Origin: Verrucomicrobiota bacterium
GTDB taxonomy: Bacteria; Verrucomicrobiota; Verrucomicrobiia; Opitutales; Opitutaceae
DNA: 64,000 nucleotides
NCBI GenBank assembly: GCA_023432225.1
Contig: JAEYUW010000033.1
Location: 248,001 to 312,000 of the forward strand
Direction of reading: 5' to 3'
Part shown: one piece after another, positions 1-8,657 of the stretch
Layout of the letters: each line of letters opens with the position of its first letter
Position numbering within the stretch: position 1 is the stretch's first letter
Made by a program: the position numbers and the translations under genes
The notes under the pieces: model-generated
The model's input: only the letters and a program-made list of their open reading frames with translations
The model's database searches: none
What the model was told of the DNA's origin: nothing

Positions 1-503
1 GAGCAACCGTGCGGGTGCGAAAACGCGTGCACGCCGTCGATGCCGGCGGGCAGGCCCGCAGCGCGGAGATTGCGCGCGAGCGCCTGCGCGACCTCGTTGA
101 CGCAGCCGACGGTCGGGATGATCCAGAGCTCATTACGGATACCGACATCACCGTTCGGACGCGCGTAGCCGAGGAACGTGCGGCCCTCCACACGCGGGAG
201 CGACGCGGGCGCTTGCGGCGCGTAAGTGTAGTCGAGCACGCCATCGAGATTCGTGCGGACGTTATGCGTGTGCACCCAGCCGCCGGCCGGCACGTCCTGG
301 GTGGCGGAGCCGATGGGCTGGCCAAACTTGAGCACGTGGGCACCGGCGCGCAGCGCGACGCGAGCGAACTTGTGACCGCACGGGATGTCGACCGCGAGCG
401 TGACCGGTTGACCGCCGGCGTCGACCGTCGTGCCCGCCGCGAGGCGGCGGAGCGCGATGGCGACATTATCGGCCGGATGAATGAGGAGCACGCCGGAGTT
501 CAT
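1..503 (-). CDS. uxaA: Altronate dehydratase (UxaA), N-terminal part, cut by window edge
   Basis: UxaA removes water from D-altronate to give 2-keto-3-deoxygluconate in galacturonate breakdown. Only about the first 167 residues are in the window. They start MNSGVLLIHPADNVAIALRR, continue with the small SAF-type N-terminal domain (VDIPCGHKFA), and enter the catalytic region with the family stretch RPNGDVGIRNELWIIPTVGC. The ATG at 503 lies 7 bases after the uxaB stop, so the two genes are very probably co-transcribed with uxaB first. No strong Shine-Dalgarno sequence precedes the start. Identification is firm from the family motif; the C-terminal part cannot be judged. Confidence 0.9.
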   Translation of the reverse strand, partial: MNSGVLLIHPADNVAIALRRLAAGTTVDAGGQPVTLAVDIPCGHKFARVALRAGAHVLKFGQPIGSATQDVPAGGWVHTHNVRTNLDGVLDYTYAPQAPASLPRVEGRTFLGYARPNGDVGIRNELWIIPTVGCVNEVAQALARNLRAAGLPAGIDGVHAFSHPHGC

Positions 504-510
504 GGACGGA

Positions 511-2046
511 TCAAGCGGAGCGCGGAGTATCGATCACGAGTTTCTTGAGCGTCTCGCGCATGCCGAGAGCCGCGATGCGTTCGAGCGCGATCGAGACCGT
601 GAACGTCAGGCCCGGGATCTCGTTCAGGTCGCGGCCCCAGAACTGCGTTTGCGCGAGCGCGTTCTTGGTGAATTGGAACCGGTCGCCAGTCTCCTCGACG
701 AGCGCCCACTCGCGCACGAAGAAGTCGAGCACGCCCTCGTCGTCGCGGATCGGGTATTTTTCGTCGCCGCGGCGGCCGAAGACCTGGCCGTTGGGCTCGC
801 GGTGGCCGCGGTAGAACCACAGCAGCGCCGCGAGCGAGAACGACAGCAGCGGCGTCACGGTGCGGTTCGCGGCCACGGCATCGAGCAGCGAGGGCAATAC
901 GCGGACTTTCCACTTCGAAACCGAGTTGAGCGAAATCGAGAGCAGTTCGTGGCGCACAAACGGATTCCGGAAGCGCTCCAGCACGGCCTCGGCGTAGGCG
1001 CGGCGCTCCTCGGCGGGTTGCGTCAGGTAAGGCACGATCTCGTCAAACACGAGGCGGTAGACGAAGGCTGCGGTGAGCTCGTCGTCCATCATCTCCTTCA
1101 CCGTCGTCGCGCCGGCGGCGTAGGCGGCGAGCACGGAGCCGGTGTGCGCGCCGTTCAACACGCGGACCTTGCGGCTGCGGTAAGGCGTGAGGTCGTCGGT
1201 CCACACGACGTTGAGTCCGGCGCGCGCGAACGGCAGCTCGGCCTCCAACTCGCGCGGTCCTTCGATCACCCAGAGGTGGAAATGCTCAGAGGCGACGACG
1301 AGGTTGTCCTGATAGCCGACCTTCTTGGCGATCTCGGCCGCTTCCGCCTTCGGATAGCCGGGCACGATGCGATCGACGAGCGTGTTGAGGAAGACGTTCG
1401 CCTCGCTCACCCACTTCGCGAATTCCGCCGGCAAGCCCCACGCCTGCACGTGTCGCAGAACGCACTCGCGCAGGTTCGTGCCGTTTTTCTCGATGAGTTC
1501 ACAGGGCACGAAAACCAGGCCGCGCTCCGGGTGCCCGCGCACGGCCTTGAAGCGCGCGTAGAGCAGCGAGGCAACCTTCGCGGGGAAGGACTCCGGGCAC
1601 ACGGCCGGATTGAACGATTCCGCGGAATACGCGATGCCGGCCTCGGTGGTGTTCGAGAGCACGAAGCGCAGGTCGGCGCTCTCGAAGGTGGCGACGAGTT
1701 CCTTCCAACTCGCGTAAGGATCGAGCGCGCGGCGCACAGCGGTGACGACGCGGGGCGACTCGACGACCTTGCCGTTTTCCGTGCCGCGCACGAGCACGGT
1801 ATAGAGACCGTCCTGCGCGTTCAGCTGCGCCGCCAGGCCCTGGCGAATCGGCTGCACCACGAGCACCTGGCTCTGGAGCAGGCCGCGGCTGTTGAGCTCG
1901 TCGATCATCCAGTCAGCGAAAGCGCGGAGGAAATTGCCCTCGCCGAACTGCACGATGCGTTCGGGAAAGGTCGCCAGCGGGCCACAGGCCACGCCGGCCG
2001 GCAGCGCGGAAGGTTGCGAGAGGAAGGTGCGAGTAAGGGTCGTCAT
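511..2046 (-). CDS. uxaB: Tagaturonate reductase (altronate oxidoreductase)
   Basis: This enzyme reduces D-tagaturonate to D-altronate with NADH, the step before UxaA. The 511-residue product belongs to the mannitol dehydrogenase family. The N-terminal nucleotide-binding segment is visible as IVQFGEGNFLRAFADWMID near residues 23-41, and the middle of the protein carries RKVRVLNGAHTGSVL, typical of the family's substrate domain. An upstream in-frame start would add 30 Arg-rich residues unlike the family, so the ATG at 2046 (MTTLTRTFLSQPS) is preferred. It is followed after 7 bases by uxaA. Together they indicate growth on galacturonate or pectin-derived sugars. The length is slightly above the roughly 480 residues of the E. 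coli enzyme. Confidence 0.9.
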   Translation of the reverse strand: MTTLTRTFLSQPSALPAGVACGPLATFPERIVQFGEGNFLRAFADWMIDELNSRGLLQSQVLVVQPIRQGLAAQLNAQDGLYTVLVRGTENGKVVESPRVVTAVRRALDPYASWKELVATFESADLRFVLSNTTEAGIAYSAESFNPAVCPESFPAKVASLLYARFKAVRGHPERGLVFVPCELIEKNGTNLRECVLRHVQAWGLPAEFAKWVSEANVFLNTLVDRIVPGYPKAEAAEIAKKVGYQDNLVVASEHFHLWVIEGPRELEAELPFARAGLNVVWTDDLTPYRSRKVRVLNGAHTGSVLAAYAAGATTVKEMMDDELTAAFVYRLVFDEIVPYLTQPAEERRAYAEAVLERFRNPFVRHELLSISLNSVSKWKVRVLPSLLDAVAANRTVTPLLSFSLAALLWFYRGHREPNGQVFGRRGDEKYPIRDDEGVLDFFVREWALVEETGDRFQFTKNALAQTQFWGRDLNEIPGLTFTVSIALERIAALGMRETLKKLVIDTPRSA

Positions 2047-2276
2047 GGCTGCGAACGCAAAGCGCCCGCAGCTACCACTACGACGCAACCGGCGGCACTC
2101 GACGACACGCCGCGGTGTCATGTCGCACGGTTTCAAACCGACGCGCGCGGAGCGTTCCTGGCGCTACTGATTCGAGCGATGATGAGGGAATCGCAAGCGA
2201 TGCAAAGCCCGCGCCGGAAGCGCACGCTATGCTGGCTTGTTTTAGCCGGAGCATGAACCGCGGCTTTCCACGCCGA

Positions 2277-4049
2277 TCAGCGCGCGGTCACTGGCCGGCC
2301 GGACGGCAACGGCTGCGACTCGAGTGCGATCAATCGCCGGAGTTCCGCCAATGCCGGCTCGTGCCCGGCCGCCCGCAGGAACGCCCACGCGGCCAGCGTG
2401 CGACGGTAGAGCAGCGTGCGCTCGGCCGCGATGCGCGCCGACAGCGTGCGCGGACCGCCGAAGTGCGGCGCGCGGGGCTTCAGGCGTCCGCCAGCGGCCT
2501 TGATGGTCTCGTCCGCGGAAGCCTCGGCCCACGCCGCGATTTTCGCCCGGCGCTCCGCCGCCCAGCGAGCTACGGCCAGCGCCTTCGCGGGATCTTTCTC
2601 GGCGGGAATAGCAGAGCCCGACTGCCAGAAAATATCGTTGAGCATCGGATTCTGCCAACCGCGCGGAAACATCACGTCGCGTCCACGATCCTCCTGCGCG
2701 AGCAGGTATTTCTCAAACGCCAGCGCCGCGCCCTGCAACTCGACCACTTCGCCGGCCTCGACTGCGGCCTTCCACGCGGGGCGCACGACTTCTTTCCATT
2801 CCGTGGCCAGCGGTGACGCTGGGCGCGACGACGACGGCTGACTCGGCCGGCCGCCTCCCGTTCCGACCGCGCGCTCCAACGCCGCGCGATCGCCGCGTTC
2901 GATAAGGTCGGCCAACGTCGTGTTCTGCTCGGTCATACGTCGAATGAACGCCGCAAACTGGCTGCGTCGCGCCGCGAAGTCGTCGCCCTCGGGCCCCTCC
3001 GCGAGTCCCGTCTCGACCGCACGCGCGTAGGCGGTGACCGCCGTGCGGATCGCGGGCGCAAGACTTGGCTCGGAGGTGAGTCGCTCGACGAGCGTCGCCC
3101 AGCGTTCGAGGTATTGCTCGGACGTGCTGCGGGGCTTGTCGATCGTCTGGTCGACGAGCACCGACTCGTGATGCGCCGCCGCAAACGACGGCAACGCCGC
3201 CCGCACACGGTCACCGGTGAACAAATCGGTGCCGAGCAGCGCCTCGGGCACGAAACGCTCGTAGCCCGCCCAGCGATCCGGGTCCGGATCGGGATCGCAG
3301 CCCGCCGCGAGGGAATTTTCATCCGTCGCGGTGAACCCCGCGACCGGCGGCGGCGGCGCAGCGTCCAACGGCGCCGCCCAATCGGGCACGAGGCCGTTGA
3401 ACCAATCCTGCTCCGGCAACACCTCGCGCGGAATGCCGAGAAAATGAAAACCGCCCGAGTGGCACTGCGTCATGCAGAACACGACGCGCCCCGCGCCGAG
3501 TCCCTGTTCCAACACGGCGCGCAGCTCCGACACGCTCAGCTCCTCCGCGGTATCGGTGCGCCAGCCGCGCGGCGGCGTCTGCTTCATTTGCCAGAGCGTG
3601 ATCAGGCTCTCGCGGCCACCGTCCTTCTGCTGCGTGCCGTGATCGCCGACGAACAAGTAGAGCGTGCCGCCATCGCGCACCGTGGGCAGCACCTCGTCGC
3701 GCAACGCGCCGAGAAAAGTCGCTTTGTCGGCGCGTCGGTTGTGCGGCAGCACGCCGGTCACCCAGGATTCGAGCAGCAGTCCGTCCTGCTTGAATTGCCG
3801 GCGCACATCGGAAAACACCGGCGGCTCGCCCTCGCGATTGCCGGCGCCGAAGAAAATCCACACCGAGTCGGCCGGATAGCGCCCGAGGAGGAAAGCGCTC
3901 ATCGCGCGCGCCTGCAGGTATTGCGAGTAGTTGTTCGTCAGCGGCGTGCCGCCGCCGGAGAAAAGCACGAACGCATCGCGCGCGAACGCGGAAACACACG
4001 CGAGCCATCCGACGATGATCGCGCACAGCACAGAGCGGCCGAATTTCAT
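2277..4049 (-). CDS. Secreted caspase/legumain-like (clan CD) cysteine peptidase homologue
   Basis: A 590-residue protein with a signal peptide (MKFGRSVLCAIIVGWLACVSAFA). The next 200 residues look like a clan CD cysteine peptidase fold: a hydrophobic strand followed by GDHGTQ puts a histidine at about 137, and a second strand ending in TQCHSGG puts a cysteine at about 196. This His then Cys order and the C-H-S-G-G context match caspase- and legumain-type (C13/C14) active sites. The remaining 390 residues are helical and not recognised. The protein is probably periplasmic or extracellular. It is flanked upstream by an unrelated methyltransferase-like gene on the same strand, 105 bases away. 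The substrate is unknown and the peptidase role is inferred from two motifs. Confidence 0.6.
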   Translation of the reverse strand: MKFGRSVLCAIIVGWLACVSAFARDAFVLFSGGGTPLTNNYSQYLQARAMSAFLLGRYPADSVWIFFGAGNREGEPPVFSDVRRQFKQDGLLLESWVTGVLPHNRRADKATFLGALRDEVLPTVRDGGTLYLFVGDHGTQQKDGGRESLITLWQMKQTPPRGWRTDTAEELSVSELRAVLEQGLGAGRVVFCMTQCHSGGFHFLGIPREVLPEQDWFNGLVPDWAAPLDAAPPPPVAGFTATDENSLAAGCDPDPDPDRWAGYERFVPEALLGTDLFTGDRVRAALPSFAAAHHESVLVDQTIDKPRSTSEQYLERWATLVERLTSEPSLAPAIRTAVTAYARAVETGLAEGPEGDDFAARRSQFAAFIRRMTEQNTTLADLIERGDRAALERAVGTGGGRPSQPSSSRPASPLATEWKEVVRPAWKAAVEAGEVVELQGAALAFEKYLLAQEDRGRDVMFPRGWQNPMLNDIFWQSGSAIPAEKDPAKALAVARWAAERRAKIAAWAEASADETIKAAGGRLKPRAPHFGGPRTLSARIAAERTLLYRRTLAAWAFLRAAGHEPALAELRRLIALESQPLPSGRPVTAR

Positions 4050-4154
4050 CGCCTCAGCTTTACGACCGCCGGGCGCAGGGCGATGCGCTAGTTTTGGTCC
4101 AATCGGACCAAGCGGCCGCCAACACCGCGACCGCGCCAGCCCGGGGCGCGGCGC

Positions 4155-4976
4155 TCAGGACGACCCGGCCGGCTCGTCGATCCACGCGCCGACGTCGTGC
4201 ACGCGATGGAAGTCGGGCGACCACTCGGGGATCGGCGCGAGATTCCAGCGCCACGTGCGATCCGGCGCGCGCAAACCGAAGCGCGTGTAGAGCGTCTCGG
4301 TCTTGCGCACGGTGACGCCGTCGGGCGCGAGATCGAGCCGCGCCGCGTCGACCAGCAGCACGCGCACCGCGCCGCGGCGCTCCGCGAGCCAATCGAGGTG
4401 GCGGCGCGCGGCGACTTTTGCACAGCGCTCCGGCAGCGCTTTATCTTTTTCGGCCGCGGGCAACGAGTGGCCCGGCACGAGGCCGAGTTGCGAGAGACAG
4501 TTGGCCGAGACGACAAAGTCCGGCTCACCACCCGGCGGCGGACCGGGATCGGCCTCGGCGAAAAGCCTGGGCGCATCGTGCGCCGAGATCACGTCGCGCA
4601 CCTCGGAGAGCCGCGCGAGCGCACCCGTCGCGTCCCATTGCTCACAACGCATGCGTCCGGAAAAGCGTTTCGCGAAGTCCTTCGCCGTGGCACTGACGAC
4701 GATGTCGGCCAGCGTCACTTGCGCGAAGCGCTCCGCGAGTTCCGTCACCGGCACGTCGAGGCAATCGCCCGCGCCGATCACGAGCGCGCGCTCGCGTCGC
4801 GCGCAGCGGTCGGCCGCCGCGAGAATCGCCTCGCGGCTCGCGCGCAAGTGCGGCGCCCACGCCGCGCGCACGCGCGCGTGGCGCGTCGCGATCGCGAAAT
4901 GCTCGCGCGTCAGCCCGAGCCGCTGCGCCCAGCGCGGCGAGTCGGTGCGAAGGCGTTTCCAGAGGTCGGCGAGCAT
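4155..4976 (-). CDS. Methyltransferase-like (Rossmann fold) protein of unknown substrate
   Basis: A 273-residue soluble protein. RALVIGAGDCLDVPVTELA at about residues 63-81 looks like the SAM-binding motif I of class I methyltransferases. It is followed by an acidic strand end (VTLADIVV), and PDFVVSANCLSQLG at about 150 resembles the strand-4 region. A strand ending in VLLVDA follows near 210. No motif identifies the substrate. The start at 4976 gives an N-terminal helical region (MLADLWKRLRTDSPRWAQRL). The gene stands alone between the secreted peptidase-like gene and a repeat-rich spacer. Loss of catalytic function cannot be excluded because motif I is not canonical. Confidence 0.55.
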   Translation of the reverse strand: MLADLWKRLRTDSPRWAQRLGLTREHFAIATRHARVRAAWAPHLRASREAILAAADRCARRERALVIGAGDCLDVPVTELAERFAQVTLADIVVSATAKDFAKRFSGRMRCEQWDATGALARLSEVRDVISAHDAPRLFAEADPGPPPGGEPDFVVSANCLSQLGLVPGHSLPAAEKDKALPERCAKVAARRHLDWLAERRGAVRVLLVDAARLDLAPDGVTVRKTETLYTRFGLRAPDRTWRWNLAPIPEWSPDFHRVHDVGAWIDEPAGSS

Positions 4977-4985
4977 TTTTAGAAG

Positions 4986-5080
4986 CTAACCACAGATGGA
5001 TGCAGATTCACACAGATGAAGGAAACGGACTCGATGAGCTTCGCGTGGATCGGCTTCGATTTGTTTTCATCTGTGGTTAG
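4986..5080. repeat. Family B long dyad (CTAACCACAGATG ... CATCTGTGGTTAG)
   Basis: The two ends are exact inverted copies, CTAACCACAGATG and CATCTGTGGTTAG, around a spacer of about 70 bases. It lies in the 325-base gene-free stretch 4977-5301 between two genes on the minus strand. The same theme (CCACAGA/CCACGGA plus ACACGGA) recurs as dyads at 28.1, 34.0, 57.3 and 58.4 kb. A half copy follows here at about 5090-5130 (AGCACGAATGGACACGAGAG). Confidence 0.7.
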
Positions 5081-5153
5081 AAATTCAGAGCGAGGAAGCA
5101 CGAATGGACACGAGAGCACACGAATGACGAGGTAAGCGACGACGCCCTTTGGC

Positions 5154-5222
5154 GTAGGTCCGGTTTTCAACCGGACCGAAGGGCGCTCTCGCGCGTTTGG
5201 GCCAGTCGGAGACTGGCCCTAC
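5154..5222. repeat. Family A dyad, two-hairpin form
   Basis: A left arm beginning GTAGGTCCGGTTTTCAACC is itself a short hairpin. The right arm is a second hairpin ending GGAGACTGGCCCTAC. The outer GTAGG and CCTAC are inverted to each other. It is one of about a dozen intergenic elements of this architecture in the window. Confidence 0.75.
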
Positions 5223-5282
5223 TCACACAGCGCAGCTGGATCGTCATTCGAGTGACTTCGCGGCGATTCGCGGGTCGGTCCG

Positions 5283-5304
5283 GGCCGGCTGGAAGCCGGC
5301 GCTA
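5283..5304 (-). repeat. Family A single hairpin carrying the stop codon of the S9 peptidase gene
   Basis: Read on the minus strand, TAGCGCCGGCTTCCAGCCGG forms a perfect short hairpin, and its first three bases are the TAG stop codon of the upstream peptidase gene. The same sequence in the opposite orientation occurs after greA at 33246-33268. Confidence 0.7.
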
Positions 5305-7410
5305 TTTCAGATACTCCGCCAGCCACGCGAAGACTTCCTTGTGCCAGAGTTCGCTGTTCTGCGGCTTCAGCACCCAGTGGCCTTCATCGGGGAACATGAT
5401 GAGTTTCGACGGCACGCCTTTGCGCTGGAGCGTGGTGAAGAGCTCCATGCCTTGATTGAGCGGCACGCGAAAATCGCGGTCGTTGTGAATGATCAGATTC
5501 GGCGTCTTGAAGGCCGCGGCATATTTGTGCGGCGAGAATTTGTCGTAGTCCGGCGTCTCCCACGGAATGCCGTGCTCCCACTCGTCGAACCAGACTTCCT
5601 CGGTCGTGCCATACATGCTGGCGAAGTTGTAGACGCCGCAGTGCGTGATGAGCGTGCGGAAGCGGTCGGTGTGCCCCTGAAACCAGTTCATCATGTAGCC
5701 GCCGTAACTCGCGCCAGCCGACGCCGCGCGCTTCGCGTCGATGAACGGCTGCTTCTCCAACCAATCCATGCACGCCATGAGATCCGTGAAAACCTTGCCG
5801 CCCCAGTCCTTGGAAATCTCGTCGGTGAACTTCTGCCCAAAGCCGGTCGAGCCGCGGGGATTCGGCAACGCGAGCACGTAGCCTTGCGCGGCCCAAATCT
5901 GCGGATTCCAGCGCGTGCTCCACGCGTCCATCCACGCGCCTTGCGGGCCGCCGTGCACCCAGAACACAAGCGGGTATTTTTTCGCCGGATCGAAGCCCGG
6001 CGGCTTGAGCAGCCACATTTGCACCGGCGTGCCACCGGCGCCGGCAACGGTGACGGATTCGAGCGCGTTCATCTCCAGACCCGCGAGCATCGCGGCATTC
6101 GTCTGCGTCAGCGCACGCGGCGCCGCGGCATCGGCCGCGCCCACCAGATTCATTGCGGAAACTTCAGGCGGCTGCGTCGCCTTCGCGTGCGTGAACGCGA
6201 GCACGCCGCCATCCGCGGTGACGCTCAAGCTGCCAAATACTCCGCCGCCGCTCGTGACGCGCTTCGGTTCGGCCGTCGAGCCGCTCGCCGCGACGTCCAA
6301 CGCCCACACCGGCTCCACGCCGGCGTCCTGCGCGGTGAAATAAAGTTTCTTGCCGTCTGGCGCCCAGACGAAGCCCTCAGCCGAGCGATCCCACTTCGGC
6401 GTGAGGCTGCGCGACTGACCGGTCGCGAGATCGAGCACCTTCAGCTCCCACCGCTCCGCCTCGAAGCCGCTGCGCTCCTGCGCGCGGTAGGCGAGCGTCT
6501 TGCCGTCCGGCGCGAAGCGCGGAAAACCCTCCGCGCCGGGCGCGGTCGTGAGGCGCTTGCGCTGCAACGTCGCGAGATCGACCAGCCAGATGTCGTGGTT
6601 CGTGCTCCACGCGTGCTCGCGCGTCGGCAGTGTCGGCGCCGTGAAGGCGAGCGACTTGCCGTCGGGCGAGAACGTGAACTCGTCGCCGCCGCTGAAGGTG
6701 TCCGACGTCGGCACGCCGTCGTTTTCGCCGGGCGTGACGTTGCGCGGCTCACCGGCCGCGGCGCCGTCCTTCACCGGAACGACAAACACATGCTGGCGCT
6801 TGCCCTCGACCCACGAATCCCAATGGCGATAGAGCAGCTGCGTGACGATGCGCGCCTGCACCTTGCTGGCTTCGCGCGCGGCGAGCTTTTCCTTGTTCAG
6901 CTTGTCCGCCTCGGCGAACGGCTTTTCGGAAAACTCGGGAAACACTTCCGAGACGAAAGCGATCTGATCGCCCTGCGCGGACCACACCGGCGACGTCGCG
7001 CCCGTCGAAAGCGTCGTGACCTGGCGCGCCTCGCCGCCGTCGATCGGCAGCACGAACACCTGATAATCGCTGCCGGCGCGGTTCGACTCGAAGGCGATCC
7101 ACTTGCCGTCGGGCGACCAGCGCGGGTGCCGCTCGTTCTTCGGCGTCGACGTGAGCGCGCGCACGTTGCCACCCGTCGTGTCAGCGAGCCAGAGGTCGGA
7201 CTGCGTGCGGTTTTCCGCAAAGAGAACCTCGGTGACGACGTAGATGACGTGCCGTCCGTCCGGCGAGATCTGCGGATCGGACACGCGCTTGAACTTGAAC
7301 ATGTCGTCGAGCGAAAGCGGGCGTTTGTCCGCGGCGACAGCGGCCGACGCGAGCGCGAGGAATGAGAACCAGAGAGCGGCGCGACGGCCGCGAAGGAGGC
7401 GGGGAAGCAT
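5302..7410 (-). CDS. Secreted S9 family peptidase (acylaminoacyl-peptidase / dipeptidyl peptidase-like)
   Basis: A 702-residue serine peptidase of the prolyl oligopeptidase family with an N-terminal signal peptide (cleavage likely after ALASAAVAA, near residue 26). The first two thirds form a WD40/TolB-like beta propeller with repeated SPDG and APDGK blades (for example ISPDGRHVIYV, WSPDGKWIAFESN, FAPDGKTLAYR). The C-terminal alpha/beta hydrolase domain has the nucleophile in GASYGGYMMNW (Ser about 568), aspartate in NDRDFRVP (about 646) and histidine in DEGHW (about 678). It probably cleaves short peptides in the periplasm or outside the cell. The gene stands alone, and its TAG stop codon is part of a family A repeat. 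Confidence 0.88.
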   Translation of the reverse strand: MLPRLLRGRRAALWFSFLALASAAVAADKRPLSLDDMFKFKRVSDPQISPDGRHVIYVVTEVLFAENRTQSDLWLADTTGGNVRALTSTPKNERHPRWSPDGKWIAFESNRAGSDYQVFVLPIDGGEARQVTTLSTGATSPVWSAQGDQIAFVSEVFPEFSEKPFAEADKLNKEKLAAREASKVQARIVTQLLYRHWDSWVEGKRQHVFVVPVKDGAAAGEPRNVTPGENDGVPTSDTFSGGDEFTFSPDGKSLAFTAPTLPTREHAWSTNHDIWLVDLATLQRKRLTTAPGAEGFPRFAPDGKTLAYRAQERSGFEAERWELKVLDLATGQSRSLTPKWDRSAEGFVWAPDGKKLYFTAQDAGVEPVWALDVAASGSTAEPKRVTSGGGVFGSLSVTADGGVLAFTHAKATQPPEVSAMNLVGAADAAAPRALTQTNAAMLAGLEMNALESVTVAGAGGTPVQMWLLKPPGFDPAKKYPLVFWVHGGPQGAWMDAWSTRWNPQIWAAQGYVLALPNPRGSTGFGQKFTDEISKDWGGKVFTDLMACMDWLEKQPFIDAKRAASAGASYGGYMMNWFQGHTDRFRTLITHCGVYNFASMYGTTEEVWFDEWEHGIPWETPDYDKFSPHKYAAAFKTPNLIIHNDRDFRVPLNQGMELFTTLQRKGVPSKLIMFPDEGHWVLKPQNSELWHKEVFAWLAEYLK

Positions 7411-7516
7411 AGGCGAGCCGCGAAGCTAGCGGGCGCGCGCCACAAGGAAAGCGCGGGTTTTGGGAGGCAACGTCCGTCCGTCGTCGCGTCGGCATCCTTC
7501 CGGCCTCTGCGGGAAT

Positions 7517-7569
7517 GTAGGGCGCGACCTTGCGTCGCGCCTCCGGCCTGACACAAGGTCAGGCCCTAC
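7517..7569. repeat. Family A dyad, two-hairpin form
   Basis: The element opens GTAGGGCGCGACC and closes GGTCAGGCCCTAC. Each half is a hairpin, one with a GCGCGACC stem and one with a GGCCTGACC stem. It lies between the divergent S9 peptidase and DUF4286 genes. Confidence 0.75.
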
Positions 7570-7580
7570 AAAGCCGTTCT

Positions 7581-7600
7581 CAGTCCTCCGTCCCTCCGCT
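7581..7600 (+). other. Pyrimidine tract just before the DUF4286 start codon
   Basis: The leader CAGTCCTCCGTCCCTCCGCT is almost purely C/T with G interruptions and ends 2 bases before the ATG. No Shine-Dalgarno sequence is present. Closely related tracts precede the msbA-like, oppB-like and pyrF genes. Whether the tract acts in translation is unknown. Confidence 0.5.
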
Positions 7601-7602
7601 CC

Positions 7603-7935
7603 ATGCCCGCCCTGCTCTACACCGTCCGCGCTTCGTGCAAGGATCTCCAACAACGCGGCCGCTACCTCTCGTGGCTCACGCCCAATCACGTCGCCGAGGT
7701 CATGGCTGGCGGCGCGACCTCCGTGCGCATCGTGCTGCCGGACCGCGAGAGCGAGACCGCCCCGGCCGTGGTGGAGACGCAATACGTATTCCCCTCCCGC
7801 AAGGCCTTCGAGACCTACGTGCGCGACCACGCGCCGCGCCTGCGCGCGGACGGCCTGAAGCATTTCCCGCCGGAGAGCGGCATCACCTACGCCCGCCAAA
7901 CCGCGGAAATCGCCACCGAGCTGTCAGCCGACTGA
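7603..7935 (+). CDS. DUF4286 family protein
   Basis: A 110-residue soluble protein beginning MPALLYTVRASCKD. The pattern of an N-terminal strand YTV, then W followed by VAEVMAGGA, then a Q/E-Y-V-F strand, then a helical FETYVRDHAPRLRADGLKHFP matches the small ferredoxin-like DUF4286 family. No catalytic residues are known for it and the function is unknown. The ATG at 7603 is the only sensible start. Neighbours give no functional hint; both flanks are repeat-rich. Confidence 0.7.
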   Translation: MPALLYTVRASCKDLQQRGRYLSWLTPNHVAEVMAGGATSVRIVLPDRESETAPAVVETQYVFPSRKAFETYVRDHAPRLRADGLKHFPPESGITYARQTAEIATELSAD

Positions 7936-8123
7936 CCAGGCAAACGCGCATCCTCACTCGCCTGCAACGCGAACTTCGCACGGATGCCGTCACTTTCCCC
8001 GCCCTCATACCCGCCTACGTCGGCCTCCGGGAACGCGCCCGCTGACAAGCCCCGCGTGTGTGTTCCTCCTTACGCAGCCAACCCCGCAACCGTTTCGACC
8101 ACGCCGTCTCGCCCGGTGACCGC

Positions 8124-8159
8124 CCGGAGGTTTATTGCTTATTAAGCAACAAACTCCGG
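8124..8159. repeat. Palindrome with TTGCTTA|TTAAGCAA core
   Basis: The arms CCGGAGGTTTATTGCTTA and TTAAGCAACAAACTCCGG pair over almost their whole length with two irregularities. The same core recurs 280 bases downstream. It could be an operator, a terminator-like hairpin or a mobile palindromic repeat. Confidence 0.65.
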
Positions 8160-8400
8160 CCTCCGCTCCTGCACGCCGGGACCGGACTGCGGCTCGTGTT
8201 TTTATTGCGACGTATCGAAAGGACCGCCGACGTGTGTCGGCAGGGTGGGACCGCTGAGCCGGCCAAAACTCATTCGCGTTGCGCCTAGCGGCCGTGCCCT
8301 ACCCGTTGCGCCACGAACGTTCCCTCTTCACCGATAATCCTCAACCATGCGCAGCAAGTCGTGGCGTGCCCAAGGTCAGCGCGGCCGGGTCGCGCTTTCG

Positions 8401-8427
8401 CCAAAATTGCTTAATAAGCAATTTTGG
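8401..8427. repeat. Perfect 27-base palindrome, TTGCTTAATAAGCAA core
   Basis: CCAAAATTGCTTA, a single A, then TAAGCAATTTTGG: 13 perfectly paired bases on each side. It is strikingly AT-rich inside sequence that is otherwise about 70% GC by eye. It shares its core with the palindrome at 8124. Confidence 0.75.
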
Positions 8428-8447
8428 CTTGGCGGCGCGAACCGGCG

Positions 8448-8501
8448 GTGCGGACTGTGGCGGGCGGTGCGGATCGGGACGGGAGTGCGGACTGTGGCGG
8501 G
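8448..8501. repeat. Two direct copies of GTGCGGACTGTGGCGGG
   Basis: Exact 17-base copies at 8448-8464 and 8485-8501, separated by a related GCGGTGCGGATCGGGACGGG spacer. This suggests local tandem expansion. Confidence 0.6.
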
Positions 8502-8657
8502 GGCGCGCGTCCCGGCAGTCCGCGCTGCATGGGGTGCGACCGCGCGAGCACGGCGCGGCAATCTGCACGGCGCGGCGATCGGCGCGGTGCAACGCGCTCC
8601 CGTTCGGTCGCCCCGGGCTCATTGGCTCAGCCGCGGCGGCGATCGACGCACCACGAA

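Larger units (their letters stand above)
7936..8657. other. 722-base gene-free region with palindromes and GC-rich direct repeats
   Basis: No open frame here resembles a protein. The stretch holds two palindromes sharing the core TTGCTTA(A/T)TAAGCAA (8124-8159 and 8401-8427) and two exact copies of GTGCGGACTGTGGCGGG (8448-8464 and 8485-8501), followed by low-complexity G/C sequence up to the PAS gene stop. A short RNA or a remnant of a lost gene is possible, but nothing proves it. Confidence 0.6.

Noticed and set aside
481..2256. Long plus-strand open frame opposite uxaB
   Set aside because: It is antisense to a clear UxaB and is Arg/Glu/His-rich without domain character. High-GC DNA gives such shadows.
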